DNA from: CAG-390 sp964579135
GTDB taxonomy: Bacteria; Bacillota; Clostridia; Oscillospirales; CAG-272
NCBI GenBank assembly: GCA_964579135.1
Contig: CAZOFD010000014.1
Span: forward strand, 1-36,542
DNA: 36,542 nucleotides
Direction of reading: 5' to 3'
Shown: positions 24,132 to 31,136 of the stretch, in pieces
Numbering within the stretch: the first letter of the stretch is position 1
How the letters are laid out: each line of letters starts with the position of its first letter
Notes under the pieces: model-generated
Told to the model about the DNA's origin: nothing
Database searches by the model: none
The model's input: the letters and a program-made list of their open reading frames with translations, nothing else
Program-made: the position numbers and the translations under genes

Positions 24132-26051
24132 ATGTGTAAACTACGAAATTTTATTGTTAATCATCGCAAGACGTTTTTGATGATCGCTATGGACACGCTC
24201 GTGGTCTCGGTGCTTTTCTCGTTTTGCTTCGCGATAAGCCGACTCTCTTCGCTTCTAACGGGATCGCTGAGGCTCTTTTGGCAACTTTTGATCATTTTGA
24301 TACCCGTTTATATCGTTACGTTTACCTTTACGGGGCTTTATCGCAACTTGTGGAAATACGCGCAGTACAGAGAGTATCTCGTGTGCAACGTTTCCTCCGT
24401 TATAGCGGGACTGCTGTTTTTTATAATCTCGAGGATCCTTTGCAACTTCGATTTGATAGAAAAGGCGCCGTTTTATTTTTACGTTCTCGTTATGTGCACG
24501 TCGGCGATAGGCACCGTAAGCATCCGCCTCGTTTACCGATTTGCGGTAACGCGCATACGGAACATGCACGGCAACAAACGCCGAGTTATGATAGTCGGGT
24601 GCGGAAACGCCTGCGCTATGCTCCTTAACGAGATACGAATCTCCCCCGAGTGCCCCCTTTTGCCTATCGTCGGCGTTGACGACGACGGCACAAAAGTCGG
24701 CTGCACCATCAACGGGCTCAAGATCGAGGGCACCAACGAGGATGTCGAGCGCTTGGCGCGCGAGCACAAGATCGACCTTATCATCATCGCAATTCCCTCC
24801 GCGGACAACGCGCGTCGCGCAAAATTGCTCGACTATTGCGCACCGGTCGGCTGCGAGGTCAAAATGCTGCCGCGACTTTACGACTTTTCCAGCGAAAGCG
24901 ACACTTGTATAAGCAAGCTGCGCAGCATAACGCCCGAAGAGCTCCTCGGGCGCGAACCCATAAAGATCGACAACCAATCCATCGTCGACTACGTTGCCGG
25001 CAGAACGGTCGTCGTAACCGGCGGCGGCGGCTCGATCGGCTCCGAAATATGCCGCCAAATAGCCGCTTTTTCGCCGAAGAAGCTCGTTATAATCGACATA
25101 TACGAAAACAACGCTTACGAGATACAGCAAGAACTGATACAAACGTACGGCGCCTCGCTTGACCTTGAAGTTCACATCGCCTCCGTACGCGACCGCAAGC
25201 ATATCTTCGAACTTTTCCGCGAGATAAAGCCGCAGATCGTTATTCACGCCGCCGCACACAAACACGTTCCGCTTATGGAGCACGCGCCGACGGAAGCGAT
25301 AAAAAACAACGTGCTCGGTACTTTAAACGTCGCCGAGGCGTCGCTCAACGCGGGCGTCGACCGCTTTATTATGATATCCACCGACAAAGCGGTCAACCCG
25401 ACGAACATTATGGGCGCGACAAAGCGCGTGTGCGAACTTATCGTCGAAAAACTGAACGGGCACGGAACGGAATTTTGCGCCGTCAGATTCGGCAACGTTC
25501 TCGGATCCAACGGCTCCGTCATCCCGCTCTTTAAAAAGCAGATCGAATCCGGCGGTCCCGTAACCGTTACCCACCCCGATATCATCAGATATTTTATGAC
25601 CATCCCCGAGGCGGTTCAGCTCGTTCTCGCGGCGGGATCTATGGCAAAAGGCGGCGAGATCTTCGTACTCAATATGGGCAACCCCGTTAAGATAGATTCT
25701 ATGGCGAAAAAGCTGATTGCCCTCTCCGGCTATCAGCTCGGGCGCGATATAGATATAGTTTATACCGGTCTGCGCCCCGGCGAAAAGCTGTACGAAGAAC
25801 TGCTTATGGCTGAGGAAGGTCTCAGCGCAACGAAGCACGACAAAATATTTATCGGCAAAACCGCCGATATCGAATCCAATATACTCTTCCCCACCCTCGA
25901 CGAGCTTGCGCGAATCGCCAACAACGACGAGATGGACCCGCACGAGCGCGCTTGCAAGATCGAGCTGCTGATAAAAAATCTCGTACCCGAATTCAAGCAT
26001 TACGACCCGAACGGACTTTATACCCCCGCCGCCGAGGAGAACGACGCATAA
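24132..26051 (+). CDS. CapD/PglF-type membrane nucleotide-sugar 4,6-dehydratase
   Basis: The 639-residue protein has four N-terminal membrane helices (about 12-130), a first Rossmann-like domain with VGCGNACA (155-162), and the catalytic domain. That domain has TGGGGSIGSE (296-305) for NAD(P), HAAAHKHVPLMEH (372-384) and STDKAVNPTNIMGATKR (416-432), where Met-x3-Lys replaces the Tyr-x3-Lys of ordinary SDR enzymes. This is the UDP-GlcNAc 4,6-dehydratase group that starts synthesis of bacillosamine, QuiNAc or FucNAc-type sugars for envelope glycans. The ATG is 8 nt after a 7-bp hairpin, itself preceded by AAAAAGGA. The LCP ligase follows, fitting a role in surface glycopolymer assembly. Confidence 0.93.
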   Translation: MCKLRNFIVNHRKTFLMIAMDTLVVSVLFSFCFAISRLSSLLTGSLRLFWQLLIILIPVYIVTFTFTGLYRNLWKYAQYREYLVCNVSSVIAGLLFFIISRILCNFDLIEKAPFYFYVLVMCTSAIGTVSIRLVYRFAVTRIRNMHGNKRRVMIVGCGNACAMLLNEIRISPECPLLPIVGVDDDGTKVGCTINGLKIEGTNEDVERLAREHKIDLIIIAIPSADNARRAKLLDYCAPVGCEVKMLPRLYDFSSESDTCISKLRSITPEELLGREPIKIDNQSIVDYVAGRTVVVTGGGGSIGSEICRQIAAFSPKKLVIIDIYENNAYEIQQELIQTYGASLDLEVHIASVRDRKHIFELFREIKPQIVIHAAAHKHVPLMEHAPTEAIKNNVLGTLNVAEASLNAGVDRFIMISTDKAVNPTNIMGATKRVCELIVEKLNGHGTEFCAVRFGNVLGSNGSVIPLFKKQIESGGPVTVTHPDIIRYFMTIPEAVQLVLAAGSMAKGGEIFVLNMGNPVKIDSMAKKLIALSGYQLGRDIDIVYTGLRPGEKLYEELLMAEEGLSATKHDKIFIGKTADIESNILFPTLDELARIANNDEMDPHERACKIELLIKNLVPEFKHYDPNGLYTPAAEENDA

Positions 26052-26074
26052 ACTCGCGTAAGATCTGACACACC

Positions 26075-26118
26075 GCGATATCTCTCCCCACCCCCAAAGT
26101 CACGCATAGAGATATCGC
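26075..26118 (+). promoter_or_regulatory. 11-bp hairpin between the CapD-type and LCP genes
   Basis: GCGATATCTCT (26075-26085) pairs perfectly with AGAGATATCGC (26108-26118) over a 22-nt C-rich loop. There is no T-run. It may be a processing site or a leader structure of the LCP gene. Confidence 0.5.
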
Positions 26119-26150
26119 AACCCCAATGCACCAAAACTATAAGTAATAAA

Positions 26151-27314
26151 ATGAAGAGCAAAAAAACGCCGATAAGCGACCGAAACAACGCACAAAATAC
26201 GCAAGAATACTCAAATGCAGCCGCCGATGCGCCAAAAAGCAAAAAGCTCGGCAAAAAAGCCAAAGTCGTCGTTATCGCGGCGATAGTCGTCCTAAGCGTT
26301 ATGGCGCTTATCGTCGCCTCGCTGTTGGGTTTTCTCATTTATCTGCACGGTCTTATGAACTACGAGGAGATACCCGAGTCAAGCGGCGGCGAGCACACGT
26401 CAATCCCCGACGAAGAACTCTCGAAAATGCTCGACGACATCGACAAAGCCAACGGCGAACAACCGGGCGACGCAACGGGCACGCCCTCGGACACAGGCGG
26501 CGACGTTACGCCGCCTGAGACGAGCGCCCCCACCACGGATCCGTCGCAAGACGTTAAAAACATTTTGCTTATCGGTGCCGACGATACCGGCAAAAACGGT
26601 CTGTCCGATATTATGATCGTAGTATCCGTTAACACGGCAACGGGCAAGATAGTTTGTACGTCGCTTATGCGCGACATATACTCCTATATCCCCGTTAATA
26701 ACGGCATATACAACAAGCTCAACGCCTCGCACTCCATCGGCGGCACACCGCTTCTGCTCGCCACCATCAAGCAAAATTTCGGCATAAGTATCGACAACTA
26801 TATCAAGGTCACGATACCGAACGCCATTCGCATTTTCGACGAACTCGGCGGTCTCGAGCTTACGCTCTCTCGCGCGGAGATAAAATACATCAACGCCGGG
26901 CTCCCCGACAATGAAAAGATCTCCCTGTCTCTTGCGGGTCAGCCGGTGCACCTCTCGGGCACAGCGCTGCAGATACACGCACGCAACAGATCCACCGACG
27001 GAGGCGGGGACTTTAACCGCACTCGCAGGCAACGCGACATACTTGACGCAACGTTTATAAAACTCAGCAAAACGAGCGTTTTCGACCTTTATTCTCTGCT
27101 CGAAAAGTTCTTGCCGCTCGTAACGACGGATATCTCAAAAACCGAATTCCTATCTTACATCGCGTCTTCCGCAACGTATTTTCAGTACGAGCGCGAAATG
27201 TTTCGCATTCCGTGCGACGGCTGCTGGGAGTACTATAACACGACTCGCAGTTACGTCCGCATAACGGATATAAACAAGACTATGGACGAATGGAAAAGTC
27301 GGGTCTACGGCTGA
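26151..27314 (+). CDS. LytR-CpsA-Psr (LCP) family cell-wall glycopolymer ligase
   Basis: The 387-residue protein has a basic cytoplasmic head, one membrane helix (about 39-66), a Ser/Thr/Pro/Gly-rich linker (about 75-130) and the LCP domain. The domain shows NILLIGADD, SDIMIVVSVN, SLMRDIYSYIP, KLNASHSIGG and the Arg-rich phosphate-binding motif RNRSTDGGGDFNRTRRQRDI. LCP enzymes move undecaprenyl-phosphate-linked glycopolymers (teichoic acids, capsule) onto peptidoglycan outside the cell. It follows the CapD-type gene by 99 bp and is closed by a terminator, so the two probably form a surface-polysaccharide unit. The ribosome site is weak (AAGTAATAAA). Confidence 0.93.
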   Translation: MKSKKTPISDRNNAQNTQEYSNAAADAPKSKKLGKKAKVVVIAAIVVLSVMALIVASLLGFLIYLHGLMNYEEIPESSGGEHTSIPDEELSKMLDDIDKANGEQPGDATGTPSDTGGDVTPPETSAPTTDPSQDVKNILLIGADDTGKNGLSDIMIVVSVNTATGKIVCTSLMRDIYSYIPVNNGIYNKLNASHSIGGTPLLLATIKQNFGISIDNYIKVTIPNAIRIFDELGGLELTLSRAEIKYINAGLPDNEKISLSLAGQPVHLSGTALQIHARNRSTDGGGDFNRTRRQRDILDATFIKLSKTSVFDLYSLLEKFLPLVTTDISKTEFLSYIASSATYFQYEREMFRIPCDGCWEYYNTTRSYVRITDINKTMDEWKSRVYG

Positions 27315-27318
27315 ATCG

Positions 27319-27351
27319 ATCGGGCTCGCAACGCGAGCCCGATACTTTTTT
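27319..27351 (+). terminator. Intrinsic terminator after the LCP gene
   Basis: ATCGGGCTCGC (27319-27329) and GCGAGCCCGAT (27333-27343), 3-nt loop, then ACTTTTTT. Confidence 0.92.
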
Positions 27352-27413
27352 ATATTAAACGAAAGGCAGCGCTCCGCCGACGCTTCTATCAGCGGTGCCG
27401 CAAATTATAACGA

Positions 27414-28301
27414 ATGATCTGCCAACAATGTCCGCGCCGCTGCAACGTCGACAGAAAAACAGCGCTTGGCGCGTGCGGAGTACGCGACGAAATCAAAATA
27501 TCGCGCATTTCCCGCCACTATGGCGAAGAGCCTTGTATCAGCGGCAGCGAGGGCTCGGGGACGGTGTTTTTTTCGGGTTGCTCTCTGAAATGCGTATTTT
27601 GCCAAAACAAGGCGATAAGCCGCGATTGCCTCGGCACCGAGGTCTCGGACGACCGCCTTTGCGAGCTCCTTTTGCGCCTTGCCCGCTCGGGCGTGCACAA
27701 CGTAAATCTCGTTACGCCGACGCACTATACCGAAAGGCTCGCGCATATCCTTAAGGCGGTCAAGCCCCACCTCGGCGTTCCCGTCGTATGGAACAGCGGC
27801 GGCTACGAATCTCCCGACGTACTGCGCCTTGTTGCCGACTGCGTTGACGTATATCTGCCGGATTTTAAATACGCGTCGCCCGAACTCTCGGCGAAATATT
27901 CGGCGGTGCCGGATTATGCCGCTCGCGCCTCGGAGGCGATAAAATATATGTTCGACGTATTGGGCGAGTTTCGGACAGACAAAAGCGGCATCGCCGAGCG
28001 CGGTGTGCTGATAAGGCATTTGGTTTTGCCGGGCTGCCGACACGATTCGATAAACGTTATGCGTACCATAGCGGACATCCTGCCTACCGACAAAATAAAG
28101 ATAAGCCTTATGAGCCAATACACGCCCGAATTTTACCGCGGCGACGAAAGAGCGCTTCGCCGCAAGGTAACGAGCTTCGAATACAACAGCGTTTTAGCCG
28201 AGGCGCAAAGGCTCGGGCTCGACGGATATATGCAAGCCCCGAGCTCCGCCACCTCGGAGCTCACGCCGTCGTTCACCGACGAATTGACTTTTGAAACTTA
28301 A
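27414..28301 (+). CDS. Radical SAM protein, PflA-like (COG1313 group)
   Basis: The 295-residue protein has an N-terminal Cys cluster (C3, C6, C10, C21) and then the radical SAM motif C56-x3-C60-x2-C63 in FFSGCSLKCVFCQN, which binds the 4Fe-4S cluster that cleaves SAM. Later conserved parts include NLVTPTHYTE, VPVVWNSGGYE and VYLPDFKYASPE. These identify the pyruvate-formate-lyase-activating-enzyme-like COG1313 family, whose target is not established. No PFL gene is nearby. The ATG starts the family's usual MxCxxCPRxC opening. GAAAGG at 27361-27366 is far from it, with a 9-bp imperfect hairpin between. It follows a strong terminator, so it needs its own promoter, which I cannot place. Confidence 0.9.
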   Translation: MICQQCPRRCNVDRKTALGACGVRDEIKISRISRHYGEEPCISGSEGSGTVFFSGCSLKCVFCQNKAISRDCLGTEVSDDRLCELLLRLARSGVHNVNLVTPTHYTERLAHILKAVKPHLGVPVVWNSGGYESPDVLRLVADCVDVYLPDFKYASPELSAKYSAVPDYAARASEAIKYMFDVLGEFRTDKSGIAERGVLIRHLVLPGCRHDSINVMRTIADILPTDKIKISLMSQYTPEFYRGDERALRRKVTSFEYNSVLAEAQRLGLDGYMQAPSSATSELTPSFTDELTFET

Positions 28302-28326
28302 AAAACGAAAATATTGTTTTTTCCCC

Positions 28327-28355
28327 TTGACATTTGAAATATAAAATATTATAAT
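28327..28355 (+). promoter_or_regulatory. Consensus promoter of tRNA-Gly
   Basis: TTGACA (28327-28332), 17-bp spacer, TATAAT (28350-28355), 11 bp before the tRNA 5' end. Confidence 0.9.
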
Positions 28356-28366
28356 ATTGTGGTATC

Positions 28367-28440
28367 GCAGGTGTAGTCTAATGGCAGAACTTCAGCTTCC
28401 CAAGCTGACCGCGCGGGTTCGATTCCCGTCACCTGCTCCA
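28367..28440 (+). tRNA. tRNA-Gly (anticodon CCC)
   Basis: The 74-nt tRNA has acceptor GCAGGTG/CACCTGC, anticodon stem TCAGC/GCTGA with loop TTCCCAA (anticodon CCC), a CGGG-TTCGATT-CCCG T-arm and an encoded CCA at 28438-28440. Confidence 0.95.
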
Positions 28441-28443
28441 CAA

Positions 28444-28480
28444 AGCCCTCTTTTGTCGTGCCGACAAAAGAGGGCTTTTC
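28444..28480 (+). terminator. Intrinsic terminator after tRNA-Gly
   Basis: AGCCCTCTTTTGTCG (28444-28458) and CGACAAAAGAGGGCT (28462-28476) form a perfect 15-bp stem followed by TTTTC. Confidence 0.9.
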
Positions 28481-28540
28481 GCGTTTTCGGGCATATTGCG
28501 GCATTTTACGGCATATTGCGCTTTTCGCAAGACAGTGCGA

Positions 28541-28592
28541 AAAATACCGCCAAACGCAGTCGCCGTGCAGCGCCCGCGTTTGGCGGTATTTT
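28541..28592. terminator. 17-bp hairpin, likely bidirectional terminator between tRNA-Gly and the leftward operon
   Basis: AAAATACCGCCAAACGC (28541-28557) and GCGTTTGGCGGTATTTT (28576-28592) pair perfectly over an 18-nt loop. A/T tracts at both stem ends suit termination either way. A short direct repeat of GCATATTGCG lies just to the left (around 28492-28520). Confidence 0.7.
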
Positions 28593-28651
28593 AAAATGCG
28601 ATACCGAAAAAATCGGCTCGTTGATATTATCTTGGTTCGGCTTGCGAATTT

Positions 28652-29407
28652 TTACTCCGCTTTGAGCTTATACGCCTTGTACAAGAAGTAAATTCCGACG
28701 GGCCAGAAGAAAATCAAAAAGACGATACCCAAAAACAGATAACGATCTTTTTCGCTTTTTGCTTTCTCTTTGGCTGCCGGATCCGCCGAATGCGAAGAGG
28801 AGCCCGAAGTTTTGTAATCGCACTGCGAGTCAAAGTATCGAATAAGGATCTCCTCGGGCGTACCCTCCTCATACTGCTTAAAGAAAGAGGGACCCGCCCC
28901 GGGGATACGCGCGACTATCTCGGGGGCGCGGCGATTCAACTTATAAAGCATTTTCAAACCGTTATCGATTATCTGCTCGTCTGACAAACGATCACAAGAA
29001 TCGAAATGCTCGGAAATCATATACAGTACGTAACCTTCAGCGGCGTACTTTACCTTAGAGTCGTATTTCAGCAGCCACTCGACCTCCGCGGGGTCAAGGT
29101 AACGCGAGCCGTTCGACACGGGGCGCGGCGGTATCTCCTCTTTCGTTATCGCCGAGCTCGGGGTGCGCAGATCATTTATGCTCGTCCTCAAGCTGTTAAG
29201 CACAAAAGTGTGCGCGTCAACGCCCGCGGGAGGGGTGGCGCCCGTGATATCACCGATAACCGCTGCCGTAGCCATTTTTACGTACTCCGCGTCGTCCACG
29301 TGATCCGGGTACTTTTGCTCCAAGAACAATTTTACGTATTCGGCGATAAGCGCTGACGCCTCGTCACTGTTCAGCGCTTGCAAAACTTCATTATTCATTT
29401 CCGCCAT
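28652..29407 (-). CDS. Unrecognised protein with a C-terminal membrane anchor, second gene of the switch operon
   Basis: The 251-residue protein has a mainly alpha-helical soluble part (about 1-195), a Ser/Lys/Glu-rich linker (KTSGSSSHSADPAAKEKAKS) and one membrane helix at about 224-243 (LFLGIVFLIFFWPVGIYFLY) with a short basic tail. There is no signal peptide, so the large domain should face the cytoplasm. I recognise no family. GGGAG lies 8 nt before the ATG at 29407. It begins 38 bp after the Cys-rich gene and both would be driven by the invertible promoter once flipped. Read-through from the right is blocked by the compound hairpin in the switch. The 17-bp hairpin at 28541-28592 ends the unit. 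Confidence 0.72.
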   Translation of the reverse strand: MAEMNNEVLQALNSDEASALIAEYVKLFLEQKYPDHVDDAEYVKMATAAVIGDITGATPPAGVDAHTFVLNSLRTSINDLRTPSSAITKEEIPPRPVSNGSRYLDPAEVEWLLKYDSKVKYAAEGYVLYMISEHFDSCDRLSDEQIIDNGLKMLYKLNRRAPEIVARIPGAGPSFFKQYEEGTPEEILIRYFDSQCDYKTSGSSSHSADPAAKEKAKSEKDRYLFLGIVFLIFFWPVGIYFLYKAYKLKAE

Positions 29408-29445
29408 TTGTCTTTCTCCCTTGATCTTTATAAACTTTGCGAAAT

Positions 29446-29679
29446 TTATGCCTGAGTATGCTTATAAATGCCGCAGCTTTCCCACGGGTCCTTACGGCTT
29501 CCGCATTCTATGCAGCGCTTTTCTTCGGGGCGATAATTTTTGCAATTTCCGCAAACGCGGTCGCCGTACGGACGGTGCTCGGCAATGGTGCACTCCGAGG
29601 ACGAAGAACGCGAATAGCCGTTATACCCGCATTTGCCCTCAGAAGAACGAAAATAACGGCAGTTGTAACATTGACTCAT
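29446..29679 (-). CDS. Small protein with a duplicated C-x2-C-x9-C-x12-C module, first gene of the switch operon
   Basis: The 77-residue protein has two copies of one Cys pattern with identical spacing: C4-x2-C7-x9-C17-x12-C30 and C43-x2-C46-x9-C56-x12-C69, with CxNCxxYR-like starts (CYNCRYFR and CGNCKNYR) and one extra Cys59. Such spacing is typical of small zinc-ribbon or Fe-S binding modules; which metal is bound is unknown. There is no membrane helix or signal. AGAGG lies 8 nt before the ATG. The gene is 42 bp from the left inverted repeat, with only a -10-like TATTAT and no -35 outside the repeat, so its expression should depend on the invertible segment. Confidence 0.78.
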   Translation of the reverse strand: MSQCYNCRYFRSSEGKCGYNGYSRSSSSECTIAEHRPYGDRVCGNCKNYRPEEKRCIECGSRKDPWESCGIYKHTQA

Positions 29680-29721
29680 AATAATTACCTCTTTTCATCA
29701 TAATATTGGTCCGAGTCATTT

Positions 29722-29745
29722 CAACGTAATGCGGATTATGTGGTA
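29722..29745 (+). repeat. Left 24-bp inverted repeat of the switch
   Basis: It starts CAACGTAATGCGG and ends TTATGTGGTA, and is the exact reverse complement of 29950-29973. The match stops on both sides at once. Its core ATAAT-CCGC-ATTAC (read on the other strand) is itself a near-perfect dyad, as expected for a recombinase pair-binding site. Confidence 0.93.
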
Positions 29746-29801
29746 AAACTCACGCGTCTCCCCAATCTGCGAGCCGACGAACGCGCCCCTCAAAACAAAA
29801 G

Positions 29802-29862
29802 CGAGCGCAATAACAAGACCGGAGAAAAAATTTCACTTTATCCGGCTTTGTTTTTACGCTCG
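29802..29862. terminator. Compound hairpin inside the switch, likely insulating terminator
   Basis: An inner stem ACAAGACCGGA/TCCGGCTTTGT (29813-29823 and 29841-29851, one mismatch and one G-T) is followed by T-run on +. An outer stem CGAGCG/CGCTCG (29802-29807 and 29857-29862) is followed on - by CTTTTGTTTTG. It sits behind the invertible promoter and would shield it from read-through in either orientation. Confidence 0.5.
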
Positions 29863-29888
29863 AAATTGTTGATTTAGCTCAAAAACTA

Positions 29889-29917
29889 TTGCAATTACGA
29901 CGCAAAAATGTTATAAT
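29889..29917 (+). promoter_or_regulatory. Promoter inside the invertible segment
   Basis: TTGCAA (29889-29894), 17-bp spacer, TATAAT (29912-29917). It points right, toward the right repeat and the terminator at 29984. The -10 is part of a 14-bp palindrome TATAATATATTATA, but the opposite strand has no matching -35. Confidence 0.78.
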
Positions 29918-29949
29918 ATATTATAACGCAGTGCGACAGATTATCGTAA

Positions 29950-29973
29950 TACCACATAATCCGCATTACGTTG
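29950..29973 (-). repeat. Right 24-bp inverted repeat of the switch
   Basis: It starts TACCACATAATCC and ends CATTACGTTG, the exact reverse complement of 29722-29745. It lies 34 bp from the stop codon of the tyrosine recombinase gene. Confidence 0.93.
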
Positions 29974-29983
29974 CAAAAGCGAC

Positions 29984-30010
29984 GCCGACGATATTTCGTC
30001 GGCTTTTTTA
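29984..30010 (+). terminator. Terminator just outside the right repeat
   Basis: GCCGACGA (29984-29991) and TCGTCGGC (29996-30003), 4-nt loop, then seven T overlapping the end of the recombinase gene. In the present orientation it would stop the invertible promoter's transcript after roughly 85 nt. Confidence 0.82.
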
Positions 30011-30850
30011 TATTATCAGCCTCATTTTTTCCATACTGCGTCTGTGTTCGTCGCCCGTGGAAACTATGTATATCCGCGTCGTGTCAATACTGCTGTGCCC
30101 CAACACGTCCGCCAATTTTGCGATATCCCTTTCAACCCCGTAAAAAGTACGTGCGAAAAGTCGGCGCAGGTTGTGAGGAAACACTTTGTCGGGTGCCACA
30201 CCCGCTTCCGAGCAAACGGATTTCATCTCTTTCCATACGTCGCTGCGATCCAGCGTTTTGCCGCTTTTCGTTACGAATATCATACCGCTGCGGATCCCCC
30301 GCTCCTTTGCGTAACGTAGTAATTTTACCCGCAAGGTCGAAACGATAAATACCGTTCGCGTTTTCCCCTTGCAGCGAACGACAGCCTCGCCCTTTCTCGC
30401 GGCTTCCGCGGTGATAAAAGGCAACTCGCTTATACGAATACCCGTAGCGCAGATCGTTTGCAAAAGCATCGACAAGCGCTTGTTTCGCCTTTTTTCGGCT
30501 GCTTTTACAAGCGAGACGTATTCCGCCTTGGATAGGTGCGTTTTTTCCGAACAGTAAACTTTTTTCTGCACTTTAAATCGTCTTAAGCAACCGTCTTTCC
30601 AGCCGATGAAAGACAAAAAAGAATTGAGCGCGGCTATCATCGAATTTGCGCTTGCGACCGCATACGTTTTGCCCAAATAATCTTTATATTCGACCGTAAG
30701 TTCTTTTTCGACTTGTCTGTCGTTGGCAAAAGTACGGAAGCGGCGTACGTCGCGCATATATTTTTTTATGGTATTCTCGCTCTTTTCGTTCGCTTTCATA
30801 TCCGATTCAAACGCCCTCAGCATTTCGTCGGTAACTTTTCGCTCGTTCAT
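30008..30850 (-). CDS. Tyrosine recombinase, probable invertase of the adjacent switch
   Basis: The 280-residue protein has an N-terminal core-binding domain (about 10-95) with SAM-like helices (SENTIKKYMRDVRRFRTFA) and a catalytic domain with the complete set: R139 (ATGIRISEL), K163 in the beta-hairpin (CKGKTRTV), H226-x2-R229 (PHNLRRLFA), H252 (LGHSS) and the nucleophile Y261 (TTRIYI). The ATG at 30850 is chosen because AGGGAG lies 10 nt upstream and the family begins there; the frame runs on to 30979 without support. The compact size and lack of phage genes nearby fit an on-site DNA invertase (RecV, FimB or Mpi-like) rather than a prophage integrase. Its target is most likely the repeats at 29722 and 29950. 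Confidence 0.9.
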   Translation of the reverse strand: MNERKVTDEMLRAFESDMKANEKSENTIKKYMRDVRRFRTFANDRQVEKELTVEYKDYLGKTYAVASANSMIAALNSFLSFIGWKDGCLRRFKVQKKVYCSEKTHLSKAEYVSLVKAAEKRRNKRLSMLLQTICATGIRISELPFITAEAARKGEAVVRCKGKTRTVFIVSTLRVKLLRYAKERGIRSGMIFVTKSGKTLDRSDVWKEMKSVCSEAGVAPDKVFPHNLRRLFARTFYGVERDIAKLADVLGHSSIDTTRIYIVSTGDEHRRSMEKMRLII

Positions 30851-31008
30851 CGCAGCGTATCTCCCTGTGCGTTTATTTTTGTTTTTTCCCGAACGCAAAA
30901 GCGGCAAAGCCCTCGCGAGGACGTATGCGCTCCGAGCGCTCGTTTTTTGCCGCGCGTTCTCGTCCCGCACGTCTTGCAAACGTCGATATGCTTACAAATC
31001 CGAACCAG

Positions 31009-31042
31009 AAAACCCGACCTCAAGAAAACAAGGTCGGGTTTT
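31009..31042. terminator. 12-bp hairpin terminator downstream of recD2
   Basis: AAAACCCGACCT (31009-31020) and AGGTCGGGTTTT (31031-31042) pair perfectly, with T at both ends. It should end the leftward recD2 transcript before the recombinase gene. No clear promoter for the recombinase was found in 30851-31008, which otherwise holds only short GC-rich dyads such as GCGCTC/GAGCGC. Confidence 0.75.
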
Positions 31043-31136
31043 TACGTTTTTTCGCGCAAGGCGCGGGCGGCGAGCGCAGGCGGTCGCAAAGCGACGTGGC
31101 TGATACGCGATCGCTCCATCCGATTTTACGTGCGCC

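Larger units (their letters stand above)
29722..29973. other. Putative invertible promoter segment (DNA switch), OFF orientation
   Basis: The 252-bp segment is defined by 24-bp perfect inverted repeats at its ends and holds one promoter facing right, plus an insulating hairpin behind it. The leftward Cys-rich operon lies on one side and a tyrosine recombinase gene on the other, the layout of fim- or cwpV-like switches. Reflected about its centre, the -35/-10 would fall at about 29801-29806 and 29778-29783 facing left. Transcription would then start about 92 nt before the ATG at 29679. Inversion is inferred, not seen. The open frames inside are not convincing genes. Confidence 0.75.

Noticed and set aside
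29680..29721. A fixed promoter for the Cys-rich gene outside the left repeat
   Set aside because: TATTAT is present but no -35-like hexamer is found at 15-19 bp.
29912..29925. A second, leftward promoter already inside the switch using the palindromic TATAAT
   Set aside because: The sequence 17 bp upstream on the minus strand (TACGAT) does not resemble a -35, so a leftward start in this orientation is not supported.
30008..30850. Prophage or integrative-element integrase
   Set aside because: No phage or conjugation genes, no tRNA-derived attachment repeat, and the only suitable sites are inverted repeats right beside it, which fits an invertase better. The tRNA-Gly 1.5 kb away shows no duplicated 3' end.
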